A stretch of DNA of 15,080 bases from Lachnospiraceae bacterium UBA4316 (lineage in GTDB: Bacteria; Bacillota; Clostridia; Lachnospirales; Lachnospiraceae): positions 2,257 through 17,336 of the forward strand of contig DGUG01000134.1 of assembly GCA_002394535.1 (NCBI GenBank), read 5' to 3'. Position 1 is the first letter of the stretch. Each line of letters begins with the position of its first letter. A program made the position numbers and the translations under genes. The notes below the pieces were generated by a model. That model saw only the letters and a list, made by a program, of their open reading frames with translations. It ran no database searches and was not told where the DNA came from. Of the stretch, positions 14,237 to 15,080 are shown piece by piece.

Positions 14237-15080
14237 ATGGAGCCCCTCCTATCTGCATAGATTGTATCGCATCCTTCCTCAAAACACAAGATTTGCATTA
14301 TTTGCCCGCTTTTCGTTACAGGTATGGAAACCTTGACGTATTCAGGCGTATATCCGACAGTGTACTCTTTTCCGTCATGGATTTCAGTATCTTCGGTCAG
14401 AATCTCAACTTCCCGGCCTATGTAATACCTGGCAAAATCCCGCCTTCTTCGATCAGAATCGGCAATCAGCAGTTCGGATCTTACAGCTTTGTCCGCCTTG
14501 CTGATCTGACCCTTCATTTTGTCAGCCTCGGTTCCCCGTCTTCTTGAATACTTAAATATATGGCATTCATACAGGTTGACCTTCTCCAGAAAGTCCCTTG
14601 TCTCTTTAAATTCCGCCTCACTCTCGCCGGGGAATCCCACGATTACATCAGTTGTAATGGCCGGATGTTCGAACATATCCCTTAGCAGATTTACCTTTTC
14701 CTCATACTCGGCTGTTGTATAATGCCTTCTCATCCTCTCAAGTACCGTGTCCGAACCGCTTTGCAGTGACAGATGAAAATGCGGACATATCTTATTATTC
14801 TGCGCCAGTTCCTCCGCAAATTCACGCGTTATCAGACGGGGTTCAAGGGAACCCAGACGTATCCTCTCTATTCCCGGAACTCCGGCTACTTTCTCTATTG
14901 CCCCAAGTAATGCCCTGTTAGTGTTTTGACCCTTTGCAAACAAATTATAGGCGTCGTCCAAGCCGTATGAGCTTAAATGTATCCCTGTAAGAACTATTTC
15001 TTTATATCCGTTCTCAGCCAGCCTCTTTGCCTCTTCGGCTATATCTTCGGGATTTCTGCTCCTTACCCTGCCCCTTGCCA
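14224..15080 (-). CDS. mtaB: tRNA t6A37 methylthiotransferase MtaB (5' end cut off by window)
   Basis: The last 284 residues are visible, reading in frame from base 15078. The first eight, ARGRVRSR, normally follow directly on the radical SAM CxxxCxxC motif, so the cluster cysteines and the N-terminal UPF0004 domain (about 150 residues) lie just outside. VLTGIHLSSYG distinguishes MtaB from MiaB and RimO. The radical SAM barrel continues with RIRLGSLEPRLI, FHLSLQSGSDTVLERM and DVIVGFPGESEAEF; a TRAM domain closes the protein (about 215-284). MtaB (YqeV in B. subtilis) adds a methylthio group to t6A at tRNA position 37, next to the anticodon. A TTG at 14961 opens an internal frame but is not the start. 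Confidence 0.94.
   Translation of the reverse strand, partial: ARGRVRSRNPEDIAEEAKRLAENGYKEIVLTGIHLSSYGLDDAYNLFAKGQNTNRALLGAIEKVAGVPGIERIRLGSLEPRLITREFAEELAQNNKICPHFHLSLQSGSDTVLERMRRHYTTAEYEEKVNLLRDMFEHPAITTDVIVGFPGESEAEFKETRDFLEKVNLYECHIFKYSRRRGTEADKMKGQISKADKAVRSELLIADSDRRRRDFARYYIGREVEILTEDTEIHDGKEYTVGYTPEYVKVSIPVTKSGQIMQILCFEEGCDTIYADRRGSICKI
14243..14250 (-). promoter_or_regulatory. Strong ribosome binding site of ireB within mtaB
   Basis: AGGAGGGG on the minus strand, 6 nt before the ireB ATG and inside the last codons of mtaB. It is the best match to the anti-Shine-Dalgarno sequence in the window, suggesting ireB is translated efficiently regardless of mtaB. Confidence 0.75.

Noticed and set aside
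10015..14258. The 14-mer CCTCCTATCTGCAT occurs at both 10015-10028 and 14245-14258 as a possible repeat element.
   Set aside because: Both copies are ribosome binding sites read in different frames; one shared 14-mer in 15 kb biased by the Shine-Dalgarno core is near chance.
14224..14961. Separate short gene starting at TTG 14961.
   Set aside because: The frame continues without a stop to the window edge and encodes the MtaB block ARGRVRSR to GIHLSSYG, so this is an internal codon.

Overview
The window looks like chromosome of a low-to-moderate GC, strictly anaerobic Firmicute, most likely a Lachnospiraceae (Butyrivibrio/Roseburia-like) member of the Clostridia. This rests on gene content (IreB, DUF1292, RNase J, YlbF), AGGAGG-type ribosome binding sites, and a diguanylate cyclase with a 7TM-PAS-PAS-GGDEF layout typical of that family. 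The genus is an inference. No rRNA, tRNA, CRISPR array, insertion sequence or phage gene is visible.

Right part, 15080 down to 4811 (minus strand): one long, tightly packed gene series with gaps from -13 to +26 bp, whose promoter lies outside the window. In transcription order: mtaB (5' end cut off; tRNA ms2t6A37), ireB, ruvX, a DUF1292 gene, RNase J, a YlbF-family protein, a membrane-anchored MltG-like protein lacking the catalytic domain, a TrmR-like O-methyltransferase, a U32/TrhP-like protein, then four family-2 glycosyltransferases, the first of which is a membrane polyprenyl-phosphate type. The order ireB-ruvX-DUF1292-mltG-trmR-trhP matches the Bacillus subtilis yrzL-yrrK-yrzB-yrrL-yrrM-yrrO block, with RNase J and YlbF set in the middle and surface-glycan genes appended. 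The set joins tRNA anticodon-loop modification (position 37 and wobble 34), mRNA decay, a Ser/Thr-kinase target for envelope control, and cell-surface glycosylation.

Middle, 3520-4797 (plus strand): a single O-acetylhomoserine sulfhydrylase gene (homocysteine/methionine synthesis) with a clear sigma-A promoter (TTGATA-17-TAAAAT). It runs head-on into the glycosyltransferase operon with only 13 bp between stop codons. Its likely intrinsic terminator lies inside the last glycosyltransferase gene.

Left part, 3393 down to 1 (minus strand): a membrane diguanylate cyclase followed 28 bp later by a radical SAM/SPASM protein whose 3' end is cut off by the window edge. The cyclase has no Shine-Dalgarno sequence, and an extended -10 promoter sits so close to its ATG that a leaderless mRNA is possible. 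The 126-bp gap between the cyclase and the sulfhydrylase is the only sizeable intergenic region and holds two divergent promoters and a short perfect dyad. The strongest leads are the catalytic-domain-less MltG with its very acidic tail, the RNase J-YlbF pairing, the radical SAM protein of unknown substrate, and the fusion of a translation/RNA operon with glycosyltransferases.
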